From Oleiagrimonas sp. C23AA (GTDB lineage: Bacteria > Pseudomonadota > Gammaproteobacteria > Xanthomonadales > Rhodanobacteraceae), in assembly GCF_011759385.1 (NCBI RefSeq), contig NZ_JAARLY010000003.1, positions 62,001 through 126,000 on the forward strand: a DNA stretch of 64,000 nucleotides, in the 5' to 3' direction. The translations under genes were made by a program, and so were the position numbers. Of this stretch, positions 43,790 through 51,828 are shown one piece after another (positions within the stretch are counted from its first letter, which is position 1; the number at the start of each line of letters is the position of its first letter). A model generated the notes under the pieces. It was not told the DNA's origin and ran no database searches. It saw only the letters and a program-made list of their open reading frames with translations.

Positions 43790-44068
43790 TCAGTCTTCGT
43801 TCATGCCCGGGCCGTGCGCTTGGTCATGCTTGCAGCGACAGCTCACAAAGGTGAAAGTGTCGGGCACCGGATCGATGCCGCCATCGCACAGCGGCTGGCA
43901 TCGCATCAGGCGCCAGGCGGCGAGAATGGCGCCACGCAAGGGGCCGAAGCGCACTACCGCGACGCGTGCATACGCCGAGCAGGTAGGGTGAAATCGGCAA
44001 CGCTGCCCGAGCAGCGGGCTGATCAGCCGCTTGTAGACGGACAGCAGTAGAAGCAGGAATCGGGTCAC
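43790..44068 (-). CDS. yidD: Membrane protein insertion efficiency factor YidD
   Basis: The 92-residue protein matches YidD ([23 protein letters not shown]). It assists YidC-dependent membrane insertion at the inner membrane. It begins with GTG and ends with a Cys/His-rich tail. In most proteobacteria yidD is between rnpA and yidC; here it is alone beside folE2. Confidence 0.9.
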   Translation of the reverse strand: MTRFLLLLLSVYKRLISPLLGQRCRFHPTCSAYARVAVVRFGPLRGAILAAWRLMRCQPLCDGGIDPVPDTFTFVSCRCKHDQAHGPGMNED

Positions 44069-44138
44069 GTGCCAGGATGGGCGCTTGAGGCCGCAAGGAA
44101 ACCGGTGCGAGGGGCGTCGGTTGGGAGAGACAAGGTGG

Positions 44139-44167
44139 TTGCTGGTGTAGCCGAACTAGGCTATAAC
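44139..44167 (+). promoter_or_regulatory. Candidate sigma-70 promoter of the DksA-like gene
   Basis: TTGCTG (44139-44144) and TATAAC (44162-44167) are separated by exactly 17 bases and lie 34 bases before the ATG. This is one of the best promoter matches in the window. Confidence 0.65.
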
Positions 44168-44200
44168 ACCCGGCCGCCAAGCCACAATGGTGAAACGGAA

Positions 44201-45184
44201 ATGGCGAAGTCCACGCGCAGTACCGCTCGAGCCACAGGGCAGAAGGGCAACACCGCTGCCAAGGGTAAGCAAGCCATGCCGGAAAAAGCGGGAAACAGCA
44301 CGCGTTCCGGCGGTACAAACAAGGTGAGCGTCAAGGCCGCATCGGCCAAGCCGGTCGCCAGCAAGACCGCAGCGGCAAGCAAAGCCGCCAGCAAGGCTCC
44401 GGCCAAATCGGCGTCCGCCAAGAACGCGGCAGTGAAGAAGGCAGCCAAGGCGCCGATAAAGAAGGCAGCCGCCGCCAGCAAGGCCGATTCGAAAAAAGCC
44501 GCCAGCAAGGCCCCTCCGGCCAAGAAGGCGGCCGGCAAGACGCCCGCCAAGAGCGCGGCCAGCAAGACATCATCGCGTCCGGCCAAGGCTCCAGCGGCCA
44601 CCGGCGCAAGCACGGCCAACGGAGTCGGCGCCGCCAAGGCGGCCAGCTCCGGCGGTCATCCCACAACGCACGAGAAACACGCACGTCCTCGAATGGCTAT
44701 CGTCGCATCCAACAACGAACCTGGTATCACCAAGGAAGACGGCCGCTACGCGCTGCCTTCCACGGTGGAGATCGAACTGCCGGCCGGTTACCGCCCCTCG
44801 AGCAAGGACAACGAGGAGTACATGAACCCGCGGCACCTGGCCTACTTCCGCGCCAAGCTTCGCCATTGGCGTGAGCAACTGGTGGAAGAATCGCGCCAGA
44901 CCATGGACAACCTGCGCGATGAAGTGCGCGATGTCGGCGATGAAGCCGAACGCGCCACCCGCGAGACTGAAAACTCGCTGGAACTGCGCACCCGTGACCG
45001 CTACCGCAAGCTGATCAGCAAGATCGACAAAGCCTTGCGTCGCATCGAGGAAGGCAGCTACGGCTTCTGCGATGAGACCGACGAGGAAATCGGTCTGGAA
45101 CGGCTGGACGCCCGTCCCATCGCCACGCTGTCGCTGGATGCCCAGGAGCGTCGCGAGCACCTGCAAAAACAGATGGGCGACTGA
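44201..45184 (+). CDS. DksA/TraR-like RNA polymerase-binding protein with histone-H1-like N-terminal domain
   Basis: The 327-residue protein has two parts. Residues 1 to about 160 are Ala/Lys/Ser-rich repeats (KAASK, PAKSA, AKKAA types), like bacterial histone-H1-like or AlgP tails. From about 200 to the end is a DksA domain (NPRHLAYFRAKLRHWREQL, SLELRTRDRYRKL, EEIGLERLDARPIATL). The coiled-coil tip reads DEAERA where DksA has DxxDxA. Of the four zinc cysteines only C290 remains; the other positions are T293, S311 and A314 at exact DksA spacing. P. aeruginosa DksA2 is a known zinc-independent DksA lacking the full Cys set. Probably a global transcription regulator with extra DNA- or RNA-binding capacity. 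Confidence 0.85.
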   Translation: MAKSTRSTARATGQKGNTAAKGKQAMPEKAGNSTRSGGTNKVSVKAASAKPVASKTAAASKAASKAPAKSASAKNAAVKKAAKAPIKKAAAASKADSKKAASKAPPAKKAAGKTPAKSAASKTSSRPAKAPAATGASTANGVGAAKAASSGGHPTTHEKHARPRMAIVASNNEPGITKEDGRYALPSTVEIELPAGYRPSSKDNEEYMNPRHLAYFRAKLRHWREQLVEESRQTMDNLRDEVRDVGDEAERATRETENSLELRTRDRYRKLISKIDKALRRIEEGSYGFCDETDEEIGLERLDARPIATLSLDAQERREHLQKQMGD

Positions 45185-45197
45185 TCAGGGAAGGTCT

Positions 45198-45224
45198 CCA
45201 CCGTACGCACTGTGCGTACGGTGG
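45198..45224. terminator. Perfect hairpin after the DksA-like gene
   Basis: CCACCGTACGCA pairs perfectly with TGCGTACGGTGG around CTG. It follows the stop by 14 bases. No T-run, so termination is likely but not certain. Confidence 0.6.
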
Positions 45225-45270
45225 CCTGCAACATGGGCGCCTGTTGTCGCGCCGATGCGGCAAGCCTTGA

Positions 45271-45298
45271 CGATCTGATCGACGCGATCTGATCGACA
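45271..45298. repeat. Tandem 14-base direct repeat
   Basis: CGATCTGATCGACG and CGATCTGATCGACA lie directly next to each other between the two hairpins of the dksA-sufE gap. Each unit contains two GATC sites separated by few bases. No function is evident. Confidence 0.6.
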
Positions 45299-45347
45299 CG
45301 CCAACGGCGCCGACCACCTCAGACGGGTGCTCGGCGCCGTTGGCGTG
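45297..45347. terminator. Perfect 17-base inverted repeat before the sufE stop
   Basis: CACGCCAACGGCGCCGA (45297-45313) pairs without mismatch with 45331-45347 around a 17-base loop. It lies 17 bases beyond the sufE stop between convergent genes, so it is a probable terminator for sufE, perhaps for both. Confidence 0.7.
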
Positions 45348-45364
45348 TCTGGCGTTTTGCTCGC

Positions 45365-45802
45365 TCAGCCCTTGGCCAGCGCCTGGGCGGCGTAGGTCTT
45401 GACCGTTTTCAGCATGGCCAGCAGGCCGTTGGAGCGGGTCGGTGACAGGTGCTTGGCCAGGCCGATGTCGCTGACGAAGGTCGGCTCGGTATCCAGAATG
45501 GTCTGCGCCGAGCGGCCCGAGTACACCCGCAGCATCAGCGCGATCAGTCCGGAGACGATGGACGAGTCGCTGATCGCCTTGAAGGTCAGGCATTGCGCAT
45601 CGCCCTCGGGCACCAGCCACACCTGTGACTGGCAGCCGTGCACCTTGAATTCCTCGCGCTTGAGCGCATCAGGGAATTCCGGCAGCTGGCGTCCCAGGTC
45701 GATCAGGTACTGATAGCGTTCGGTCCAGTCGCCGAAGAAGGCAAATTCCTCGGCGATTTCGGTCTGCGCCGCGGCGGCGCCTTGCGGGGAGGTATCGTTC
45801 AT
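45365..45802 (-). CDS. sufE: Cysteine desulfuration protein SufE
   Basis: SufE accepts sulfur from SufS and passes it to the SufBCD scaffold for Fe-S cluster assembly. The 145-residue protein has the active Cys in VHGCQSQVWLV and C-terminal LSPTRSNGLLAMLKTV. ATG 45802 is chosen over GTG 45832. No suf genes are adjacent, so this is a stand-alone SufE, as is common. Confidence 0.93.
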   Translation of the reverse strand: MNDTSPQGAAAAQTEIAEEFAFFGDWTERYQYLIDLGRQLPEFPDALKREEFKVHGCQSQVWLVPEGDAQCLTFKAISDSSIVSGLIALMLRVYSGRSAQTILDTEPTFVSDIGLAKHLSPTRSNGLLAMLKTVKTYAAQALAKG

Positions 45803-45847
45803 CGGGGCATTATCGCCCAGACCGGACCCCACTTTCAGCGCTGCCGT

Positions 45848-47227
45848 TCAGCCACGTGCCACGCTCCAGCGCGTGCCCTCGGCGCTGTCTTCGATCACCA
45901 CCTGCATCGCCGCCAGTTCGTCGCGGATAGCATCGGCGCGGGCAAAATCACGGGCCGCACGCGCCTTTGTGCGCTCGGCAAGCAAGGCCTCGACGCGAGC
46001 GGCATCGACCTCATCCTTGCCCTGATCGAACCAGACCGATGGTGCATCCTGCAGCAGACCAAGGGCCATGCCCGCGCCCAGCAGGTTTGCCTTGGCCCGC
46101 ACGCGATCCTCGCCCTTTGCCTGGCGCGCGGCATCGGCCAGGCGCGCCAGTTCGGCGAAGGCCTGCGGCGTGTTGAGGTCGTCGCACAGCGCTGACTCCA
46201 CCGCCTCGGGCACGTGCAGCGCGTGCATGTCGATCGGGACATCGTCCAGTTCGCGCAGCACGCCGTACCAACCATCCAGAGTGCGCCTGGCCTGCGTCAG
46301 CGCGGCATCGGACCAGTCCAGCGGCTGGCGATAATGCGCTTTCAGCAGCAAAAAGCGCAGTACCTCCGGCGGGTGCTGGTCGAGCAGCTCGTGCAGCACC
46401 AGCACGTTGCCCAGCGACTTGGACATCTTCTTGCCGTCGAAGGTGAGCATGCCGTTGTGCAGCCAGTAGCGGGCAAAGGTCGCACCGCCATGGGCGCAGG
46501 TGCTCTGCGCGATTTCATTCTCGTGATGCGGAAACTGCAGGTCGATGCCGCCGGCATGGATGTCGATGGTGTCACCCAGGTGAGCGGCGCTCATCGCCGA
46601 GCATTCGATGTGCCAGCCAGGGCGGCCGCGGCCCCACGGGCTGTCCCAACCGGGCAGTTCCTGCGAGGAGGGTTTCCACAGCACGAAATCGGCCGGGTTG
46701 CGCTTGTAGGGCGCCACCTCGACGCGTGCGCCGGCGATCATCTCGTCCACCGAGCGTCCGGAGAGCTTGCCGTAATCGGCGTAGGAGCCGACGTCGAACA
46801 GCACGTGGCCTTCGGCGGCGTAGGCATGACCAGAAGCGATCAGACGCTCGATCATCGCGATGATGGCATCGATATGCGTGGTCGCGGTGGGCTCCACGTC
46901 CGGGCGTTGCACGCCCAGGCGATCCATGTCGTCGCGATAGGCCTGGGCGAAGCGGCCGGTGATCTGGCCGATGGCCACGCCCTGCTGCTGCGCGGCGGCG
47001 TTGATCTTGTCATCGACGTCGGTGATGTTGCGCGCGTAGACCAGCTTCGGAAAGTGGCGACGCAGCAGCCGCGCCAGCACGTCGAACACTACCGGCGGAC
47101 GCGCATTGCCGATATGCACATAGTTGTAGACCGTCGGCCCGCACACATACATGGTGACCCGATCGGGGTCCTGTGGCGTGAAGGTTTCCGTACGGCGGCT
47201 GAGGCTGTTGTAGAGGCGAATCGGCAT
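45848..47227 (-). CDS. cysS: Cysteinyl-tRNA synthetase
   Basis: This class I synthetase has 459 residues from ATG 47227 ([12 protein letters not shown]). The zinc-site and HIGH region is [16 protein letters not shown]; other zinc ligands are in GWHIECSAM and FPHHENE. The KMSKS motif is [11 protein letters not shown] longer upstream reading adds 14 unlike residues. It is transcribed towards sufE. Confidence 0.97.
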   Translation of the reverse strand: MPIRLYNSLSRRTETFTPQDPDRVTMYVCGPTVYNYVHIGNARPPVVFDVLARLLRRHFPKLVYARNITDVDDKINAAAQQQGVAIGQITGRFAQAYRDDMDRLGVQRPDVEPTATTHIDAIIAMIERLIASGHAYAAEGHVLFDVGSYADYGKLSGRSVDEMIAGARVEVAPYKRNPADFVLWKPSSQELPGWDSPWGRGRPGWHIECSAMSAAHLGDTIDIHAGGIDLQFPHHENEIAQSTCAHGGATFARYWLHNGMLTFDGKKMSKSLGNVLVLHELLDQHPPEVLRFLLLKAHYRQPLDWSDAALTQARRTLDGWYGVLRELDDVPIDMHALHVPEAVESALCDDLNTPQAFAELARLADAARQAKGEDRVRAKANLLGAGMALGLLQDAPSVWFDQGKDEVDAARVEALLAERTKARAARDFARADAIRDELAAMQVVIEDSAEGTRWSVARG

Positions 47228-47560
47228 GGCGCGCTTGGGTGTCGTCGTCGGCTGCGGGGCAAGCGCCAAATGGTAGCAAGATTGCGCGTGGCATCGCGGT
47301 GTGGAGGGCCGATGCGTGAATCGCGCCTAAAGCCCGGGGCCGCGCGGTGGCTTGGATCGCGCGCCGGATGCGTCAACATCGGGGCTGTCACGGTCAACGC
47401 TTTTTGGCCGGTATGCGTTTCAAGAAGCACGGGTGATGGCGAGCAGGTGCCATCGCTCCATGCTGGCCGCGCGTGAAGGCTAAAGCGTGTATTCAGTGTG
47501 AATTTGATGTAATCGCGACCGTAAATGAGTACCTTCTTCGTGCTCGGTGCAGAGGAAATC

Positions 47561-48100
47561 ATGCGCAAGACTGTCCTTTCCCTTCTCGGTTTGATGTTCA
47601 TCTCGGTCACGGCGGCCGCCCAGCAGGGTCCGCCCCCGCCTCCGCCAGGTGCCGTTGGCGACAATGTGCATTACGGCTGGGCCGACGTGCTGCGCGTCGA
47701 TCCGGTGTACCGCACCGTGCGCGTGGAGCGCCCGGTGCAGGATTGCTACGACCAGCGAGTGGTGCATCAGGATCGTGGCAACAGCACGGCCGGCACCATC
47801 CTCGGTGCGGTGGTCGGTGGTGTGCTGGGCAATACCATCGGCAAGGGTGACGGCCGTCGCGCGGCGACGGTGGCCGGCGCGGTGGCCGGTGGTGCCATCG
47901 GCAATCGCGCCTCCAGCGGCGACCGCAGCTACGAGACGACGCGTACACGTTGCGACGATGTCACCGCCGTGCGCCATGAGCGTCGCGTCGATGGCTACGA
48001 CGTGGAATACCGTTACCGCGGCCAGGTGTTCATGTCGCGCCTGAACTACGATCCGGGCGAGCGCTTGCGTGTTCGCGTCAGCGTGACGCCGGCCGACTGA
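47561..48100 (+). CDS. Glycine-zipper 2TM-domain envelope protein
   Basis: The 179-residue protein has a signal peptide (about 1-20, ending TAAAQ), a Pro-rich start (QGPPPPPPG), and a glycine-zipper 17-kDa-antigen-like region (AGTILGAVVGGVLGNTIGKG and AATVAGAVAGGAIGNRASS). The C-terminal beta part has YDVEYRYRGQVFMSRLNYDPG. This family is found in the outer membrane or periplasm with unclear function. AGAGGA precedes the ATG. It is divergent from cysS. Confidence 0.82.
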   Translation: MRKTVLSLLGLMFISVTAAAQQGPPPPPPGAVGDNVHYGWADVLRVDPVYRTVRVERPVQDCYDQRVVHQDRGNSTAGTILGAVVGGVLGNTIGKGDGRRAATVAGAVAGGAIGNRASSGDRSYETTRTRCDDVTAVRHERRVDGYDVEYRYRGQVFMSRLNYDPGERLRVRVSVTPAD

Positions 48101-48120
48101 GCCGGGCCTCAGGAAGACAG

Positions 48121-48142
48121 AGCCAGGCCCGGCGGCCTGGCT
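48121..48142 (+). terminator. Hairpin after the glycine-zipper gene
   Basis: AGCCAGGC and GCCTGGCT pair perfectly around a 6-base loop, 20 bases after the stop. There is no long T-run. It suggests that the next terminator (48376-48404) serves another transcript. Confidence 0.5.
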
Positions 48143-48237
48143 TGGCGTCAATCACCGTTATGCCAAAAGCTTGTTGCAGCGCGCCAGCAAGCGTGTCATT
48201 GTTCGCTCGATCCAAATTCTCAAGCCTTTACCGACCG

Positions 48238-48345
48238 ATGAACGTCGCCGTACCCGCCGCCGCCGAGATTGTCACCAGCGCCTACATGGCCGCTGGCATG
48301 ACCTCGCGTGCGCGCCGACCGGAGACCGAGCATCCGGCCGGGTAG
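48238..48345 (+). CDS. Candidate arginine leader peptide upstream of argF'
   Basis: A 35-codon frame ends in TAG 31 bases before a terminator stem and 82 bases before argF'. Near its end three Arg codons lie within four (CGT, GCG, CGC, CGA; 48307-48318), and the last codons overlap a segment that can pair with the terminator's left arm. Internal ATGs at 48286 and 48298 give shorter versions; the 48298 version is MTSRARRPETEHPAG. No clear Shine-Dalgarno sequence precedes any of the starts, which is the main weakness. Confidence 0.4.
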   Translation: MNVAVPAAAEIVTSAYMAAGMTSRARRPETEHPAG

Positions 48346-48404
48346 GCTGTCGCACGCGTTCAACGCCCATCGACGAAAAACCCGGCCTTGTGCCGGGTTT
48401 TTTT
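48315..48404 (+). promoter_or_regulatory. Candidate transcription attenuator of the arginine operon
   Basis: Four segments can form alternative pairings. Segment 1, CCGACCGG (48315-48322), pairs 7 of 8 bases with segment 2 (48334-48341). Segment 2, GGCCGGGT (48336-48343), pairs perfectly with segment 3, ACCCGGCC (48380-48387). Segment 3 (48376-48386) and segment 4 (48392-48402) form an 11-base intrinsic terminator stem followed by the end of a T-run (to 48404). The terminator is 24 bases upstream of argF'. If ribosomes stall at the Arg codons, 2:3 would prevent termination; otherwise 3:4 forms. The terminator itself is very clear; the regulatory reading is inference. Confidence 0.55.
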
Positions 48405-48427
48405 GTTTTCGCCTTTCGGAATTTGCC

Positions 48428-49441
48428 ATGAGCCTTCGCCACTTCCTCAACACCCAGGATTTCAGTCGCGCCGATCTGGACGCCCTGCTCGATCAGGCCG
48501 CTGTCTTCAAGCGTTCGAAGCAGGGCCAGCAGCTGGCCGGCAAGTCGATCGCCTTGTTGTTCTTCAATCCATCGATGCGCACGCGCACCAGTTTCGAGCT
48601 GGGCGCGCATCAGCTGGGTGGCAAGGCGATTGTTCTGTCGCCGGGCAAGGACGCCTGGCCGATCGAATTCGAGATCGGGTCGGTGATGGATGGCGATGCC
48701 GAAGAGCACATCGCCGAAGTGGCGCGCGTGCTCAGCCGCTATGTCGACCTGATCGGTGTGCGTGCTTTTCCCAAGTTCCAGGACTGGCAGGTCGATCGCC
48801 AGGACACCGTGCTCAAGGCATTCGCCAGGTTCGCCACGGTGCCGGTGATCAACATGGAAACCATCACCCATCCGTGCCAGGAAATGGCGCACATCATGGC
48901 GCTGCAGGAGCATTTCGGCACCACCGACCTGCGCGGCAAGAAGTACGTGCTGACCTGGACCTACCACCCCAAGCCGCTGAACACGGCGGTGGCCAACTCG
49001 GCGCTGACCATCGCCACGCGCTTTGGCATGGACGTGACGCTGCTGTGCCCCACGCCCGAGTACGCGCTGGATGAGCGCTACATGGATATCGGCCACGCCA
49101 ATGCCGAGGCCACCGGCGGCAGTTTCCGCATGAGCCACGATGTCGACGAAGCCTACGAGGGCGCCCACGTGGTCTACGCCAAGAGCTGGGGCGCCATTCC
49201 CTACTTTGGCCAGTGGGAAAAGGAAAAGCCGATTCGCGAGGCGCACAAGCACTTCATGGTCGATGAGGCCAAGATGTCGCGTACCGACCACGCGCTGTTC
49301 AGCCATTGCCTGCCGTTGCGCCGCAACGTGAAGGCTACCGACGCGGTGATGGATTCGCCGGCCTGCATCGCCATCGACGAGGCCGAGAATCGCCTGCACG
49401 TGCAGAAGGCCATCATGGCCATGCTGGCCGGCCAGGGCTGA
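48428..49441 (+). CDS. argF': N-acetylornithine carbamoyltransferase (AOTCase)
   Basis: This 337-residue transcarbamylase converts N-acetylornithine and carbamoyl phosphate to N-acetylcitrulline in the Xanthomonas-type arginine pathway. The carbamoyl-phosphate motif is SMRTRTSFELG. The sequence is close to X. campestris AOTCase throughout (VLSPGKDAWPIEFEIGSVMD, INMETITHPCQE, LTWTYHPKPLNTAVANSAL), not to ornithine transcarbamylase. HCLPLRRNVKATDAVMDSP is the C-terminal active-site loop. It is the first gene of the arginine cluster and follows an apparent attenuator. Confidence 0.95.
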   Translation: MSLRHFLNTQDFSRADLDALLDQAAVFKRSKQGQQLAGKSIALLFFNPSMRTRTSFELGAHQLGGKAIVLSPGKDAWPIEFEIGSVMDGDAEEHIAEVARVLSRYVDLIGVRAFPKFQDWQVDRQDTVLKAFARFATVPVINMETITHPCQEMAHIMALQEHFGTTDLRGKKYVLTWTYHPKPLNTAVANSALTIATRFGMDVTLLCPTPEYALDERYMDIGHANAEATGGSFRMSHDVDEAYEGAHVVYAKSWGAIPYFGQWEKEKPIREAHKHFMVDEAKMSRTDHALFSHCLPLRRNVKATDAVMDSPACIAIDEAENRLHVQKAIMAMLAGQG

Positions 49442-49449
49442 CGCCGCCG

Positions 49450-50079
49450 ATGTATCTGCCGGCCGCCTTCGAGGAAACGCGTGTCGAAGCGATCGACGCG
49501 CTGATCCGCGCCCATCCGTTCGCCACGCTGATCGTCGGCGGGAAAGAGGCGCCATGCGTCGAGCACGTGCCTTTGCTGCGCGATGCCGAGGGTCGCTTGC
49601 GCGGCCATGTGGCGGCGGGCAATGCGCTGGCTGCCGCCGACGGTGCTGAGGTCGTGGCGATCTTCCACGGCCCGCAAGCTTATGTCAGCCCCAACTGGTA
49701 TCCGAGCAAGCATGAGAACGGGCGCGCCGTGCCGACCTGGAACTACGCCGTGGTGCATCTACAGGGCCGGCTGCGAGTGCGTCGCGAGCACGCGTGGCTG
49801 CGTGCCTTGTTGAGCGAGCTCACCGATACGTTTGAAGCCGGCCAGGCGCAGCCCTGGCACGTGGACGATGCGCCTGCCGATTACGTCGAGCGGCTGCTTG
49901 GCGCCATCGCAGGGCTGGAGATTGAGGTGGACCACGTTAGCGCCAAGTTCAAGCTCAGCCAGAACCACCCGGCGGCCAACCGCCAGGGGGTGATCGACGG
50001 GCTGCGCCAGCGCGGGCAGGGCGATGATGTGGCTCTGGCCGGCCTGATGCAGGCGGCGATGCAGGGAACGCAGGCATGA
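49450..50079 (+). CDS. PaiB-family FMN-binding protein
   Basis: The 209-residue protein matches PaiB/FMN-binding split-barrel proteins (MYLPAAFEETRVEAIDALI, YVSPNWYPSKHENGRAVPTW, SAKFKLSQNHPAANRQGVI). In Bacillus PaiB is described as a transcriptional regulator of sporulation and protease genes; biochemical function is unclear. It lies 8 bases after argF' and overlaps the osmC-like gene by 4 bases, so it is in the arginine operon. A role in arginine synthesis is not evident. Confidence 0.85.
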   Translation: MYLPAAFEETRVEAIDALIRAHPFATLIVGGKEAPCVEHVPLLRDAEGRLRGHVAAGNALAAADGAEVVAIFHGPQAYVSPNWYPSKHENGRAVPTWNYAVVHLQGRLRVRREHAWLRALLSELTDTFEAGQAQPWHVDDAPADYVERLLGAIAGLEIEVDHVSAKFKLSQNHPAANRQGVIDGLRQRGQGDDVALAGLMQAAMQGTQA

Positions 50080-50579
50080 GCGCGCCGCATCCGCATCACT
50101 ATCGCACCGAGCTGGAATGGACCGGCAACCGCGGCGAAGGCACCCGAACCTACCGCAGCTATCGCCGCGACTACGTGCTGCGTATCGACGGCAAGCCGGA
50201 CCTGGCCGGTTCGTCCGATGCCACCTTCCACGGTGACGCAGCGCGCCACAACCCGGAAGACATGCTGATGGCCGCGCTGTCGGCCTGCCACATGCTGTCG
50301 TACCTGCACATGGCGGCGGTTGGCGGCGTGGTGGTGCTGGCCTATCGCGACCTGGCGCGCGGCCGCATGGTGACGCAAGGCAGCAGCGGCCGCTTTGTCG
50401 AGGTGGTGCTCAAACCCGAGGTCAGCATCGACGCGGCCAGCGATGCCGACAAGGCCGTGGCCTTGCATGACGATGCGCACCACGCCTGCTTTATCGCCAA
50501 TTCCGTGAATTTCCCGGTGCGCTGCGAACCGCGCATCGTGCGCGTCGATACAGACGCACGCCCCGTTTCACCGATCTGA
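50076..50579 (+). CDS. OsmC/Ohr-family peroxiredoxin-like protein
   Basis: The 167-residue protein has the two reactive cysteines of OsmC-type hydroperoxide reductases, in [12 protein letters not shown] and [14 protein letters not shown], with the family's [10 protein letters not shown]. It probably reduces organic hydroperoxides in the cytoplasm. It overlaps the PaiB-like gene by 4 bases and precedes argG by 43 bases. Confidence 0.85.
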   Translation: MSAPHPHHYRTELEWTGNRGEGTRTYRSYRRDYVLRIDGKPDLAGSSDATFHGDAARHNPEDMLMAALSACHMLSYLHMAAVGGVVVLAYRDLARGRMVTQGSSGRFVEVVLKPEVSIDAASDADKAVALHDDAHHACFIANSVNFPVRCEPRIVRVDTDARPVSPI

Positions 50580-50622
50580 CATCTTCGCCCTTCACCTTCT
50601 ATCTGAAGACATCTATACGCCC

Positions 50623-51828
50623 ATGACCAATGCAACCGCTTCCAAAGACGTCGTCCTCGCTTTCTCCGGTGGCCTGGATACCAGCTTCTGCATTCCCTAC
50701 CTGAAAGAGCGCGGTTACGCCGTGCACACGGTATTTGCCGACACCGGTGGTGTGGATGCCGAGGAGCGCGCTTTCATCGAGCAGCGCGCCGCCGAACTGG
50801 GCGTGGCCAGCCACCGGACCGTCGATGGTGGTCCGGCCATCTGGGAAGGCTTTGTCAAACCGTTCGTGTGGGCGGGGGAAGGCTACCAGGGCCAGTACCC
50901 GCTGCTGGTCTCCGATCGCTACCTGATTGTGGAAGCCGCGCTCAAGCGTGCCGCCGAGCTGGGCACCCACATCATTGCTCACGGCTGCACCGGCATGGGC
51001 AACGACCAGGTGCGTTTTGACCTGACCGTGAAGGCGCTGGGCGATTACCAGATCATCGCGCCGATCCGCGAAATCCAGAAAGAGCACACGCAGACCCGCG
51101 CCTACGAGCAGGCCTATCTGGAAGAGCGCGGCTTTGGTGTGCGCGCCAAGCAGCAAAGCTACACCATCAACGAAAACCTGCTTGGCGTGACGCTGTCCGG
51201 TGGCGAGATCGACCAGTGGCAGACCCCAGGCGAGGGCGCGCGCGGCTGGTGTGCGCCGGCCGACCAATGGCCGTCCGACGCGCTGAGCGTCACGCTGGAG
51301 TTCAAGCAGGGTGAGGCCGTGTCGCTGGATGGCGAGGCCATGCCCGGCCACGAGATTCTGGCTCACCTCAACCAGTTGTTCGCGCCTTATGGCGTGGGCC
51401 GCGGCATGTATACCGGCGACACCACCATCGGCCTCAAGGGCCGCATCGTGTATGAGGCGCCGGGCCTGGTTTCGCTGCTGACCGCGCACCGCGCGCTGGA
51501 AGAGGCGGTGTTGTCCAAATCGCAGAACCGCTTCAAGCCCACTGTCGCCCGCCAGTGGGTCGAGGTGGTGTACGAAGGCTTCTTCCACGATCCGGTCAAG
51601 GCTGATCTGGAGGCCTATCTGGCCTCCAGCCAGCGCTGCGTCAACGGCAGCGTGACGCTGTCCACCCGGGGCGGCCGTGTTGATGCGGTAGCGGTTAACT
51701 CGCCGCATATCCTCAACGCCAAGGGCGCCACCTACGCGCAGTCGGCCGACTGGGGCGTGGAAGAGGCGGAAGGTTTCATCAAGCTGTTCGGCATGAGCTC
51801 GACATTGTGGGCCGAGGTGAACCGATGA
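50623..51828 (+). CDS. argG: Argininosuccinate synthase
   Basis: ArgG joins citrulline and aspartate with ATP. The 401-residue protein has the PP-loop [16 protein letters not shown] and [13 protein letters not shown]. The form is the shorter bacterial type. Its stop overlaps argE' by 4 bases (ATGA). Confidence 0.95.
   Translation: MTNATASKDVVLAFSGGLDTSFCIPYLKERGYAVHTVFADTGGVDAEERAFIEQRAAELGVASHRTVDGGPAIWEGFVKPFVWAGEGYQGQYPLLVSDRYLIVEAALKRAAELGTHIIAHGCTGMGNDQVRFDLTVKALGDYQIIAPIREIQKEHTQTRAYEQAYLEERGFGVRAKQQSYTINENLLGVTLSGGEIDQWQTPGEGARGWCAPADQWPSDALSVTLEFKQGEAVSLDGEAMPGHEILAHLNQLFAPYGVGRGMYTGDTTIGLKGRIVYEAPGLVSLLTAHRALEEAVLSKSQNRFKPTVARQWVEVVYEGFFHDPVKADLEAYLASSQRCVNGSVTLSTRGGRVDAVAVNSPHILNAKGATYAQSADWGVEEAEGFIKLFGMSSTLWAEVNR

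Noticed and set aside
44101-44200. Zur site in the DksA-like promoter (CTATAACACC)
   Set aside because: Only one half-site matches; it is better explained as the -10 element TATAAC at 17 bases from TTGCTG.
48142-48345. 68-codon gene from a TTG start before argF'
   Set aside because: No ribosome-binding site or family signal; only the end of the frame is of interest, as a possible leader peptide.
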